Of a stretch of DNA of 64,000 bases, positions 33,320-42,319 are shown one piece after another. This DNA is from Dehalococcoidia bacterium UBA1328 (lineage in GTDB: Bacteria; Chloroflexota; Dehalococcoidia; Lucifugimonadales; Lucifugimonadaceae), in contig DBTA01000062.1 of NCBI GenBank assembly GCA_002306815.1, positions 18,330 through 82,329 of the forward strand. Reading direction: 5' to 3'. A program made the position numbers and the translations under genes. The notes under the pieces are model-generated. The model was not told the DNA's origin. It ran no database searches and saw nothing but the letters and a program-made list of their open reading frames with translations. The stretch's first letter is position 1, and every line of letters begins with the position of its first letter.

Positions 33320-34765
33320 GTGTCGCAGACCCACGGTCCGATCCTGCCCGATTCTGACGATAAGCCGCATGAAGAGTGCGGCATCGTTGGTGCTTATATT
33401 CCCGGCGAAGATGTAGCCCGAACTAATTTTTTTGGTCTTTTCGCGCTTCAGCATCGAGGCCAAGAAAGCGCAGGCATCGCCACTTCGCAGGGCGATAAGA
33501 TCAACCTACAGGCTCAAATGGGTCTGGTATCCCAGGTATTCCGAGAAGAGTATCTCGCCGCGCTTCCCGGTCACGTCGGAATTGGACACACACGGTATTC
33601 GACAATGGGCGGTAGCAAGGAATACAACGCTCAACCGCTTTTAGCAGATGGGCAACGAGGTCAACTTGCGATTGGTCACAACGGTAACGTGATCAATGCC
33701 GCGGATCTAAGAATCGAACTGGCAGAAGAGTTTGGCTCCGTTTTTGAAAAGACCTCAGACACTGAGGTCATCGCTGAACTTTTCGCCAAAGCTCCAGGAT
33801 CTGACTGGTTCGAAGTCTCCGCTTATGCCATGCGACGCCTCAAAGGCGCCTACTCGCTAGCGATCATGACCAAAGATCAGCTGATCGCCGTTCGCGATCC
33901 GCTAGGAATTCGACCGCTTTGTCTCGGAACGCTAAATGGCGGATACGTCGTCGCATCCGAAACTTCAGCGCTCGACAACCTTGGTGCTGAATTCGTTCGT
34001 GAACTCGAAAACGGCGAAACGCTTGTTATCGACAAAGACGGCATAAAGTCGAAGATCTGGTCCGGGGCGCGTTCAGCCCACGCAATGTGCGTATTTGAAC
34101 AGATCTACTTCGCCCGACCCGACAGCGTGTTGAATGGTGAACTTGCCTACGAAACCAGGCAGCGACTCGGAGCTGAGGTTTATAGGGAGCATCCAGTAGA
34201 TGCAGATATCGTCGTTGGTATTCCCGACTCTTCGACTCCTCATGCTGTAGGGCTCGCTGCCGCTGCTAAAATCCCTTACGCCGAAGCGATCATTCGTAAC
34301 AGGTACGTTGGGCGAACGTTTATCCAGCCCGACCAACGTTCAAGAGCGCAAGGTGTTCAAACTAAGTTCAACCCAATGCGAGGCGTGATCGAGGGAAAGC
34401 GTCTACTGGTCGTTGACGACTCGATCGTTCGCAGCACCACGATTACCCGAGTGATTCGTATGCTTCGACGCGCAGGTGCTAAAGAAGTCCATGTTCGAGT
34501 AGCTTCTCCGCCAATCAAGTCGACCTGTCATTTCGGTGTCGATATGGCGACTCTCAGTGAGCTGATCGCTGCTAATAAAACAGTCGAAGAAATCACCGAA
34601 TACATTGATGCTGACTCGCTGGCATATTTGTCGGTAGACGGGCTCATGCGAGCGGTTCGTGCCCCAGGTGAGGAGTATTGCAAAGGCTGCTTTACAGGCG
34701 AATATCCAATACCCGTTCAGCTTGAGATGAATAAGCTCAGATTCGAGGCGGCTAGCGCCGATTAG
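33320..34765 (+). CDS. purF: Amidophosphoribosyltransferase
   Basis: This enzyme makes 5-phosphoribosylamine from PRPP and glutamine, the first committed step of purine synthesis. The 481-residue protein has a short propeptide before the nucleophile Cys in EECGIVGAY (about residue 20), HRGQESAGIA, the GHTRYST loop and the PRPP-binding VVDDSIVRSTT. Cysteines in the C-terminal region (CHFGVD, EYCKGCF) fit the 4Fe-4S form found in Bacillus. The start is GTG at 33320 with no obvious ribosome binding site. Confidence 0.96.
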   Translation: MSQTHGPILPDSDDKPHEECGIVGAYIPGEDVARTNFFGLFALQHRGQESAGIATSQGDKINLQAQMGLVSQVFREEYLAALPGHVGIGHTRYSTMGGSKEYNAQPLLADGQRGQLAIGHNGNVINAADLRIELAEEFGSVFEKTSDTEVIAELFAKAPGSDWFEVSAYAMRRLKGAYSLAIMTKDQLIAVRDPLGIRPLCLGTLNGGYVVASETSALDNLGAEFVRELENGETLVIDKDGIKSKIWSGARSAHAMCVFEQIYFARPDSVLNGELAYETRQRLGAEVYREHPVDADIVVGIPDSSTPHAVGLAAAAKIPYAEAIIRNRYVGRTFIQPDQRSRAQGVQTKFNPMRGVIEGKRLLVVDDSIVRSTTITRVIRMLRRAGAKEVHVRVASPPIKSTCHFGVDMATLSELIAANKTVEEITEYIDADSLAYLSVDGLMRAVRAPGEEYCKGCFTGEYPIPVQLEMNKLRFEAASAD

Positions 34766-34838
34766 ATTCGCTGGACGAATCGCTATGGATCGCACATTGA
34801 TCGACGAATTTCCGGCTATTTAATCTCTCTTCCGAACG

Positions 34839-34844
34839 TATACT
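34839..34844 (+). promoter_or_regulatory. Probable -10 element for purM
   Basis: TATACT lies 62 bases before the purM ATG in the context TCCGAACGTATACTTATCCC. The same core, CGTATACTTA, occurs at the rpsL promoter. No good -35 is visible, so an extended -10 type is possible. Confidence 0.5.
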
Positions 34845-34906
34845 TATCCCCTGAATAAATCGCGCCTGAAATTCACCAGGCGAAAGTGACCACGGGAGCC
34901 TTACGA

Positions 34907-35944
34907 ATGACAGATCGCCCAGTTGGAAAGACCTACGCCGATGCAGGCGTGGACCTCGACGCAGCGGCTTCCGTTAAGATGCGAATCAAGGACATTGCAT
35001 CTTCAACTCTTGACGGCACGGTCGTTGCTGGGCCAGGTGGTTTTGGTGGAGTAATCGACCCCGATCCGAACGGCGATACGCTGCTGGTCGCCAGTACGGA
35101 CGGTGTAGGAACCAAACTTCGAATTGCAGACGCGCTCGGGCGCCATGATACGGTCGGTGCGAGCATCGTTAACCACTGCATAAACGACATTCTCCCCGCT
35201 GGTGCTCTCCCGTTGTTCTTCCTCGATTATATCGGTCTCAGCCGATTCGATCCCGACAAGATCGCCGAGATCGTTTCGGGTTTAGCAAAGGCATGTGCCG
35301 ATGCTGGGTGTGCTCTTCTCGGTGGCGAAACCGCAACCATGCCGGATATTTACGATGACGACGACTATGACCTTGCAGGTTTCATCGTAGGGACGGTCCG
35401 AAAAGACGCATTGCTTCGACCTGAAAACACAAGCGAAGGTGACGTAATCCTCGCCTTGAAGTCCGGCGGTTTGCATACCAACGGTTACTCACTTGTACGC
35501 AGTGTTTTTGAGACGGATCAAAACCCCTCAGTGTTAGCGACAAACGTTCCCGAAACGTCTCACACCCTGGGCGAACTGCTTTTGCGACCTCATCTTTCCT
35601 ACCTGGACGCACTTAGCCCTGTTTTAGACAAGATCAAGGGGCTCGGTCACATTACAGGCGGTAGCTTCTACAAGAACATTCCTCGAGCCCTTGCCGATGG
35701 TCTCGGTGCTGATGTTGATGTCTCCACTTGGGAGGTTCCGCCGCTATTCAAGTTCATTAAAGAATCCGGAAACGTGGACGATCAGGAAATGTTCCGAGTG
35801 TTTAACATGGGCGTCGGAATGACAATCATCGTAGAGCCTGGACTTGTAGATGATGTCCTCAACAGCGTTCCCGGTGCCTTCCGAGTCGGTGACGTTGTAA
35901 AACGTGCTGAAGGCGAAGCGCGTACAAAGCTTATAGGTCTTTAG
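34907..35944 (+). CDS. purM: Phosphoribosylformylglycinamidine cyclo-ligase (AIR synthetase)
   Basis: A 345-residue enzyme that closes the imidazole ring using ATP, fifth step of purine synthesis. Motifs are KTYADAGVDLDAA at the N-terminus, VASTDGVGTKLRIA, GASIVNHCINDILPAGALPLFFLDY, GCALLGGETATMPDIY and HITGGSFYKNIPRAL. The ATG at 34907 has GGGAG at good spacing and is preferred over the GTG seven codons upstream. It stands between purF and purH. Confidence 0.96.
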   Translation: MTDRPVGKTYADAGVDLDAAASVKMRIKDIASSTLDGTVVAGPGGFGGVIDPDPNGDTLLVASTDGVGTKLRIADALGRHDTVGASIVNHCINDILPAGALPLFFLDYIGLSRFDPDKIAEIVSGLAKACADAGCALLGGETATMPDIYDDDDYDLAGFIVGTVRKDALLRPENTSEGDVILALKSGGLHTNGYSLVRSVFETDQNPSVLATNVPETSHTLGELLLRPHLSYLDALSPVLDKIKGLGHITGGSFYKNIPRALADGLGADVDVSTWEVPPLFKFIKESGNVDDQEMFRVFNMGVGMTIIVEPGLVDDVLNSVPGAFRVGDVVKRAEGEARTKLIGL

Positions 35945-36017
35945 AGCGCAAGACTCAAACCAGAAAGAAGCCCGATTACGGGTAGTAGACGAACAGAAAA
36001 GAAGAATCGAGAAGAAT

Positions 36018-37562
36018 TTGAAAGCGCTACTTTCGGCATACGATCGCAGGGGTCTCGTTGATTTTGCAAAAGTACTGGCAGCCAGCGGTTTCGAGCTGTT
36101 GAGCACTGGCGGAACCGCCAATGAACTGAAGACCGCAGGTCTTTCGATTACTGAAGTAGCGAGCGTTTCTGGTGCTCCTGAAATCCTTGATGGTCGAGTC
36201 AAGACTCTTCACCCACGGATTCATGGTGGGATTCTCGGAAAACGTAACAACCCGGCTCACGTTGCAGAAATGGAAGAGCAGGGAATCGAGGCTATCGATG
36301 TTGTGGTCAACAACCTGTACCCGTTCCAGAAGACAATTGCCAAACCCGACGTGACCCTCGATGACGCGCTCGAGAATATCGACATTGGCGGTCCGGCAAT
36401 GACACGTGCCGCTGCCAAAAACTTCCCGGACGTTGTAATTGTTGTCGATCCTTCGGATTACGAACTCGTCGGTGAAATGATTGCAAACGGAGGTGTGTCG
36501 ATGGATCAGCGACGAAGGCTCGCTTCGAAGGCGTTCCAGCACGTTGCAGGCTACGACACTCTGATCTCTGCGTACCTTCGAGAATCCGATTCGTCTGGTG
36601 AAGACAAATCAGCTCTATTTCCTGAAGAACTCACCTTTGGTTGGAACCGGGTCGCCATTCCTCGCTACGGCGAGAACCCACACCAGGCGGGTGGTGTATA
36701 TGTGACACCGGGTGAGACTGGGGGGATCGTTAACGCGAAACAACTTCACGGCATCGACATGTCGTACCTAAACTACTTCGACGCCGATGCCGCCTGGGTG
36801 GCCGCCAACTCATTTGAGTCGTTTGGGCAGCATTGTGTGTCGATAGTCAAGCATGCCAATCCATGTGGACTAGCTACCCATGAAAACCAGGCTGAGGCAT
36901 ACCGCAAGGCATTTGCCGGCGACACAATCTCTGCTTTTGGTGGAATTGTTGGTTTTAACTCAATCGTTACAGTAGAAACTGCTGCTGCGATGAAAGGATT
37001 GTTGCTGGACGTTATTGCTGCTCCAGGTTACCAACCTGAAGCTCTTGAGATTTTCAGCAAGCGAAAGCGCACCCGAATCCTCGAAGTACAACCGTCCGAA
37101 ACACCACTTTTGAACGTTCGAAACGTCACTGGTGGAGCGCTTGTTCAACAACCGGATGACATCGTTGAAGTCGCATCTTCGTGGAAGGTCGTGACGAAGA
37201 AGCAACCAACCGAACAACAACTGAGCGATATGGCGTTCGCCTGGAAGGCGTGTCAGCTTGTTCACTCGAATGCAATAGTATTCGTCAAGGAATCTATGCT
37301 TCAGGGGATGGGTGCAGGTCAACCGAACCGGGCGATTAGCGTGTACCTTGCTGGCAGAGCAGCTGGAGAAGACGCTTTTGGTTGCGTAATGGCGAGCGAT
37401 GCCTTCTTCCCGTTCGCTGACGGCATCGAAGGTGCTGCCGAGGCTGGAGCGGTTGCGGTTGTGCAACCTGGCGGTTCGGTGAAAGATCAAGAGGTGATTG
37501 AAGCTGCCGATCGGCTAGGATTGGTCATGGTGTTCACGGGAACCCGTCACTTCTACCACTAG
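36018..37562 (+). CDS. purH: Bifunctional AICAR formyltransferase/IMP cyclohydrolase
   Basis: A 514-residue enzyme for the last two steps of IMP synthesis. The MGS-like cyclohydrolase domain (about residues 1-190) opens KALLSAYDRRGLVDFAK, with STGGTANELK and DGRVKTLHPRIHGG. The formyltransferase part contains RYGENPHQ, KHANPCGLATH with the catalytic Lys and His, and the C-terminal DAFFPFADGIE and GSVKDQEVI. The start is TTG at 36018, with GAGAAG just before it. purN and the purL group are not in the window. Confidence 0.96.
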   Translation: MKALLSAYDRRGLVDFAKVLAASGFELLSTGGTANELKTAGLSITEVASVSGAPEILDGRVKTLHPRIHGGILGKRNNPAHVAEMEEQGIEAIDVVVNNLYPFQKTIAKPDVTLDDALENIDIGGPAMTRAAAKNFPDVVIVVDPSDYELVGEMIANGGVSMDQRRRLASKAFQHVAGYDTLISAYLRESDSSGEDKSALFPEELTFGWNRVAIPRYGENPHQAGGVYVTPGETGGIVNAKQLHGIDMSYLNYFDADAAWVAANSFESFGQHCVSIVKHANPCGLATHENQAEAYRKAFAGDTISAFGGIVGFNSIVTVETAAAMKGLLLDVIAAPGYQPEALEIFSKRKRTRILEVQPSETPLLNVRNVTGGALVQQPDDIVEVASSWKVVTKKQPTEQQLSDMAFAWKACQLVHSNAIVFVKESMLQGMGAGQPNRAISVYLAGRAAGEDAFGCVMASDAFFPFADGIEGAAEAGAVAVVQPGGSVKDQEVIEAADRLGLVMVFTGTRHFYH

Positions 37563-37605
37563 ATTTTGTACTGATGACATTGATACGTCTCAGGTGCCCA
37601 AAAAT

Positions 37606-38340
37606 ATGGCAACAACAGTCGACATAGTCATTCCAGTTCTCAACGAAGAGGTGTCTCTGCCTGCTTGCATCGATAATCTATTCGCATTTATCGAGGAACA
37701 TCCTGAACGTGAATGGCGAATCGTGGTGGCTGACAACGGCTCGACAGATCGAACCGCCGAAATAGCTGCCGAGTTGTCAGAAAAACATCCGAACGTTTCA
37801 GTCACGCATCTCGAACTTCGCGGACGAGGCCGAGCGCTCAAGCAGGCGTGGGGACTGAGCGACGCCGACGTGCGGCTCTATATGGACGTCGATCTTTCCA
37901 CCGACCTAAAGTCTCTGCCTGATCTGGTTTCCGCTATAACTGACGATGGATATGAAGTAGCTATTGGCTCCCGTTTGATAAAGGGCTCGAAAGTTGTCGG
38001 CAGGACGTTAAAACGAGAAATCACCTCACGCGGCTACAACATAATGATTCATATATTCTTCCCTCTCACTAAGTGGAGAGATGCGCAATGTGGATTTAAA
38101 GCAGTATCACGCAAAGCTGCTGAGAATATAGTGCCGTTGGTGAAGGACAACGCCTGGTTCCTCGATACCGAGTTACTCCTTCTCGCCGATAAAGCTGGGT
38201 ACTTGATAAAAGAAATTCCGGTTCACTGGGAAGACGATCCCGACACCCGCGTAAAGATTATTTCCACTGCATGGGAGGATGTCAAAGGTCTGCTGAGATT
38301 GAGGTTTAAAGGTCGACCAGTACCGCCATCTGCGCCTTGA
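37606..38340 (+). CDS. Glycosyltransferase family 2, dolichyl/polyprenyl-phosphate glycosyltransferase type
   Basis: A 244-residue GT-A enzyme: VDIVIPVLNEEVSL, the nucleotide-binding VVADNGSTDRT, the metal-binding DVD in RLYMDVDLST, IGSRLIKGSKV, and WRDAQCGFKAVSR. It resembles proteins that transfer glucose or mannose from a nucleotide sugar to a polyprenyl phosphate. It has no membrane segments at the C-terminus, so it would act at the cytoplasmic face. The ATG at 37606 has AGG about ten bases upstream; a GTG at 37594 is possible. It lies 43 bases after purH. Confidence 0.88.
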   Translation: MATTVDIVIPVLNEEVSLPACIDNLFAFIEEHPEREWRIVVADNGSTDRTAEIAAELSEKHPNVSVTHLELRGRGRALKQAWGLSDADVRLYMDVDLSTDLKSLPDLVSAITDDGYEVAIGSRLIKGSKVVGRTLKREITSRGYNIMIHIFFPLTKWRDAQCGFKAVSRKAAENIVPLVKDNAWFLDTELLLLADKAGYLIKEIPVHWEDDPDTRVKIISTAWEDVKGLLRLRFKGRPVPPSAP

Positions 38341-38418
38341 CCGCGTAATCTAACGATAGCTAGAGTTGGAAACTCGCATGGATGTTCGTTTGAACCTCCG
38401 CTCCTAGAAGACTGAAAT

Positions 38419-39420
38419 ATGACCACTCCCGGAGATTTTGAAATCGGCCGCTCTGTACTAACCGGGTATACTGCCGACAACGAACTACATAGGGCACTGA
38501 CAATTCTTCGAAACGAAGGGGTCAACCCCGAGGTAGTAGTTGAATTTACCGCGGAACGTGACGGCGTGTTTTGTGGCATATCGGAAGTAAAGACCCTTCT
38601 CGATAGAGTGTTACCCGAGACCGGCCGTGAAGTTTGGGCGTTGGACGAAGGTGTAACTGTTGCCGCAGGGGAGGTTGCCCTTAGGATACGGGCTCCGTAT
38701 GCGTCGTTCGGACTCTTCGAAACGGCGATTCTTGGAACACTGGCTTCGTGTACTGGCTGGGCGACTGCAGCTGCTGAATGTGTTGAAGCCGGCGACGGTG
38801 TTCCGGTGATCGCTTACGGTGCTCGTCACGTACATCCTGAGGTGGTCGGAGTGATGGACTACTCTGCAGTAGTCGGAGGCTGTGCTTCCAGTTCGTCAGT
38901 TGTTGGACAGCAGCTTCACGGTCTTACCCCTTCAGGGACAATGCCTCATTCGCTGGTGCTGCTCATGGGCGACACCGTGCGGTCGATTATGGCGTTCGAC
39001 AAGCACATGCCTCCTGAAGTACCTCGTGTTGCGCTGGTCGACACGTTCAAGGACGAGGCGGAAGAAGCGGTTGATGTTGCCAAGGCTTTACGAGAGCGAC
39101 TCCGTGGAATTCGTTTGGACACGCCGAAGGAGCGAGGTGGAGTAACCCCAGAACTGGTGCACGAAATTCGCGCTCGACTTGATAAACGCGGACACCATCA
39201 TGTCGACATATTCGTCAGCGGCGGAATCAGCCCTGAGCGAATTCGCAACTTCGTCGAGGCTGGTGCACCCGTGAGCGTGTTTGCCGTTGGCTACTACATA
39301 GCGGCTGCAAGTCCGATTTCATTCACAGCCGATATAAAGCAGATCGAAGGCGCCGATATTGCCAAGCGCGGTCGGGTTCCCGGTCTATCGGTGAATCCAA
39401 AACTTTCTCAGGTTCTCTAA
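38419..39420 (+). CDS. Nicotinate phosphoribosyltransferase
   Basis: A 333-residue enzyme that joins nicotinate to PRPP for NAD synthesis. The ends of the alpha/beta barrel show APYASFGLFETAILGTL, AYGARHVHPEV with the His phosphorylated in the family, HSLVLLMGDT, VALVDTF, and FVSGGISPERI with the phosphate-binding glycines. The short length fits the archaeal/Thermoplasma-type branch rather than the 400-residue PncB. With nadE at 45-47 kb it would serve NAD salvage, though the two are not in one operon. Confidence 0.88.
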   Translation: MTTPGDFEIGRSVLTGYTADNELHRALTILRNEGVNPEVVVEFTAERDGVFCGISEVKTLLDRVLPETGREVWALDEGVTVAAGEVALRIRAPYASFGLFETAILGTLASCTGWATAAAECVEAGDGVPVIAYGARHVHPEVVGVMDYSAVVGGCASSSSVVGQQLHGLTPSGTMPHSLVLLMGDTVRSIMAFDKHMPPEVPRVALVDTFKDEAEEAVDVAKALRERLRGIRLDTPKERGGVTPELVHEIRARLDKRGHHHVDIFVSGGISPERIRNFVEAGAPVSVFAVGYYIAAASPISFTADIKQIEGADIAKRGRVPGLSVNPKLSQVL

Positions 39421-39428
39421 TCCTGAGG

Positions 39429-40850
39429 CTAGTCTAGACCTTGTAGTTGTAGTATCACAACTTTCGAGTGTTCTGGGCGTACCTTCGCCCATTCTGCCAT
39501 TCGGTAACCTGGCACCCAGACGATTCCATTCGGAGAATCAACGACTGGGATCCTCGATCGCCACCGACTAGGTACACCGGCATTCACGAAGAGATCCTGC
39601 AGTTTTACGCTGTTACCCGTGCCGAGAGGTTGAATGCGATCGCCATCGCTACGATGCCTCAGGGTTAGGGACTCACGGGTCAGGTCGGGTGTGGCAAAAA
39701 CCATATTCAAGTCGCGGGTATTAAGATCGTCCGGACGCTCAACAACATCAGCAGCCAATCTGACGTTTTGACCGAGATTGAGAATCCCTGGAACGGAGAT
39801 GTTTTGTGGCAAATTCAATTGTGGGTAAGGGCAATCATCAATTCCGCTGAGCCGGAAACCGAACATCTCTTTGTCGATGTAAAAAATAGCTTCGTTTGGC
39901 AGATCTAATGACTTACCACTCGGACCGTTGAGCAGATCCAGGATGGCGTCGATATGAACCCGTTCAAGATCGAGCGAATGCCCAAGGGCACGTTCGTAAG
40001 CACCAATCACTAGCCGCCTCGTGAGAAATTCCGGTAGACCACTCATCGCTGCTCGGGAATATGTGTTGATGCCCGTTGTAATCCGATCTAAATGCTGGTT
40101 TACCACCCATTCGATAAGTTGGAGATCATCCGCAGAATTTCGAGCCAATCTTGCGAGAGCTTGTGATGCTCCGGGTACTGATTCGTTGAGATTTGGGACT
40201 ACTTCGAGACGTAGCTTGTTTCGGGTGTATTCCCTGCTCAAGTTGGATTCATCGAGGATAGGCGTGATTCCTAGGGTTTTACAGATTTCAACGCAACATG
40301 CGTGAGGAATGTCGAGCATTGGTCGGATCACATTTACTTTGACTCCGTAGCCGGGAATTTCTAGCTTGCCCGATACCGACATTCCGGAAATACCTTTTAG
40401 TCCGGCACCGCGTGAAGCATGATGCAGCACTGTTTCCGCCTGATCGTCTCTGGTGTGTCCGGTAACGACTGCATAAGCGCCTTGGTTAGCAACGATTTTC
40501 GCGAGGGATTGGTATCTGAGTGTTCGTGCTGCTAACTCGATAGAAATACCTTCGGAATTCGCAAATTCTGGGACGTCCACGGTTGTCGCTGTGAACTCTA
40601 CGCTTAACTGAGCCGCAATTTCTTTTGTGCGATCCAAGTCACGCTGAGAGGTCTCGCGTCGGATCTGGTGATTCACATGCCCTGCAACTATCCGCCAGCG
40701 CTTGTCCTTCGCGAGTTCCGTCATTCCGTAGAGAAGTGCGCTCGAATCTGGACCACCAGAAAAGGCAACAATAATAGTTTCGCCTTCGGGCATTATGGCG
40801 CGGTCGAAACCGGCGCCAAGTAATTCGTTGAACTTCTGTTCAGTAGACAT
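39429..40850 (-). CDS. tilS: tRNA(Ile)-lysidine synthetase
   Basis: A 473-residue enzyme that converts C34 of the CAU-anticodon tRNA-Ile to lysidine, which is needed to read AUA. The PP-loop IVAFSGGPDSSALLYG is at about residues 27-42; HVNHQIR, VVTGHTRDDQAETVL, GLKGISGM and RPML follow in family order. The C-terminal part (LRHRSDGDRIQPLGTG) is the TilS C-domain. The gene follows the CNNM-type gene by ten bases on the same strand, and the two are likely co-transcribed. Confidence 0.95.
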   Translation of the reverse strand: MSTEQKFNELLGAGFDRAIMPEGETIIVAFSGGPDSSALLYGMTELAKDKRWRIVAGHVNHQIRRETSQRDLDRTKEIAAQLSVEFTATTVDVPEFANSEGISIELAARTLRYQSLAKIVANQGAYAVVTGHTRDDQAETVLHHASRGAGLKGISGMSVSGKLEIPGYGVKVNVIRPMLDIPHACCVEICKTLGITPILDESNLSREYTRNKLRLEVVPNLNESVPGASQALARLARNSADDLQLIEWVVNQHLDRITTGINTYSRAAMSGLPEFLTRRLVIGAYERALGHSLDLERVHIDAILDLLNGPSGKSLDLPNEAIFYIDKEMFGFRLSGIDDCPYPQLNLPQNISVPGILNLGQNVRLAADVVERPDDLNTRDLNMVFATPDLTRESLTLRHRSDGDRIQPLGTGNSVKLQDLFVNAGVPSRWRSRIPVVDSPNGIVWVPGYRMAEWAKVRPEHSKVVILQLQGLD

Positions 40851-40860
40851 GGTATTACGC

Positions 40861-42144
40861 CTATTGAACCGCTTCAGTGACCTCGGTCACACGACGAACA
40901 CGGATGCTCGTGATCTTTGTTCCGTCCATCTCGCCGACTTGCATCCGAAGGTTTCCGAAGCGAATTCTTGATCCTGGTTTTGGCAACTGCTGCGCCTGTG
41001 ACAGGAAGAATCCGGCGATGGTCTCGTAGTCCCCTTCGGGAATATCGAGTTGAAGTTCATCGTTTGCTTCACCGATTTCGAGGCCGCCATCGAGGACGAA
41101 CGTGTTTTCGTTGACCATTACGAATCTTCGGTCAGGCTTGTTACCTTCCTCACCGGTCCGCCCAACGATTTGTTCGACTAACCGGCTAAGTGTGATCAAG
41201 CCCGCGATTCCGCCGAACTCGTCTACTACAAGTGAAATTTTGTGACCCGATTCCTGCATTTCTTCAAATAGGTCATCGAGTCGTTTGGTTTCCGGGACAA
41301 AGTTCGCCTGCCGAAGCAGGTTCACGACGGTGTTGTCGGGATCGAAGTTCCCTTGTGACAACGAAGCCATGAAATCTTTGACCGAAAAGATTCCGACTAC
41401 GTCGTCGTGATCGGTGTCGTAAACCGGGAACCGCGTATGCGGTGTTGCTTGGTACATACGTAGGAAGTCTCCGAACTTTGCGTCGGATCGAGTCCAAACG
41501 ATTTCCGGGCGAGGTGTCATTACGTCGCGAACTTCCATCTCACCAAATCGGAAGATATTCTCAAGCATTTCTCCGGTGTTCTCTTCGACTGTACCTTCTG
41601 CTTCACCTAGATCGATTAATGTTCGAAGTTCACCGGTGGTGACGATTGGACTCTCCAGCGAATCCTTACCGCCGAGCAGGCGAAGGATTGATTGCGGGAC
41701 GAGAGTGAACGCGAAAACAATCGGCCAGGTGAGCGTCATGAGAATCAGGACGACTCGTGCGGTGATAAGCGACCACTTTTCCGGAGCAACAACTGCGAGT
41801 GTTTTTGGCGTTAGTTCTCCAACGACGACGACAACGATTGTCGCAATTGCAGTTGCTGCGACTGTGGAAAGTAGAGTAGCTTCACCACCACCGATTGTCG
41901 AAATGGCGAGCGTGGTGCCGACCGTGGCGACCATGACGTTGAAGAGGTTTCCGGCAAGCAGGATCGTTCCAAAGAATTTTTCATACTGCTGGAAGATTCG
42001 AACCACGAGTTCGGCGCGCTTATCACCTTCCTCACCGCGGTGCTCGATTCGGTAACGGCTCGCGCCAAGAACGGCCGCCTCGGTTGCGCTAATGAATGCA
42101 CTACCCAGAAGACCGATAACGATGATGATGATTGATGTGGTCAC
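40861..42144 (-). CDS. CNNM/CorC-type membrane protein (DUF21, CBS pair, transporter-associated domain)
   Basis: A 427-residue protein. The N-terminal DUF21 has four membrane segments (residues about 1-190; GSAFISATEAAVLGASRYRIE). A CBS pair follows (DVMTPRPEIVW, HTRFPVYDTDHDDVVGIFSVKDFM, then KISLVVDEFGGIAGLITL), and the CorC_HlyC domain closes the protein (DYETIAGFFLSQAQQLPKPG). Relatives take part in magnesium efflux or homeostasis. It lies downstream of recA with a hairpin-containing gap and upstream of tilS. Confidence 0.92.
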   Translation of the reverse strand: MTTSIIIIVIGLLGSAFISATEAAVLGASRYRIEHRGEEGDKRAELVVRIFQQYEKFFGTILLAGNLFNVMVATVGTTLAISTIGGGEATLLSTVAATAIATIVVVVVGELTPKTLAVVAPEKWSLITARVVLILMTLTWPIVFAFTLVPQSILRLLGGKDSLESPIVTTGELRTLIDLGEAEGTVEENTGEMLENIFRFGEMEVRDVMTPRPEIVWTRSDAKFGDFLRMYQATPHTRFPVYDTDHDDVVGIFSVKDFMASLSQGNFDPDNTVVNLLRQANFVPETKRLDDLFEEMQESGHKISLVVDEFGGIAGLITLSRLVEQIVGRTGEEGNKPDRRFVMVNENTFVLDGGLEIGEANDELQLDIPEGDYETIAGFFLSQAQQLPKPGSRIRFGNLRMQVGEMDGTKITSIRVRRVTEVTEAVQ

Positions 42145-42211
42145 TTGAAATCAGACACCTGACGATCTCCTAGATCGTTGGTGCCTCTATATCAAGTTTA
42201 TCGGGCAACAC

Positions 42212-42251
42212 CCGGTTGGGTGCAACCGGAAACTTTTTACCGGTTGCACCC
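42212..42251 (-). promoter_or_regulatory. Mutually exclusive hairpins between recA and the CNNM gene
   Basis: GGGTGCAACCGG (42218-42229) and CCGGTTGCACCC (42240-42251) form a perfect 12-bp stem around a 10-base loop. CCGGTT (42212-42217) can instead pair with AACCGG (42224-42229), which would break it. On the strand of recA no T-run follows the long stem, so a simple terminator is unlikely. An attenuator, an RNA-processing site or an mRNA 3'-end stabiliser would fit. Confidence 0.55.
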
Positions 42252-42319
42252 AAAAAGCCCTTTGAATGTTTTAAGTGAAGTCAGATTTAGTTAGAAGCTT
42301 GAACGCTGGTTGACTCGCC

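Noticed and set aside
42218..42251. The 12-bp hairpin as an intrinsic terminator of recA
   Set aside because: On the recA strand the stem is followed by AACCGGG rather than a T-run, so the simple terminator reading fails.
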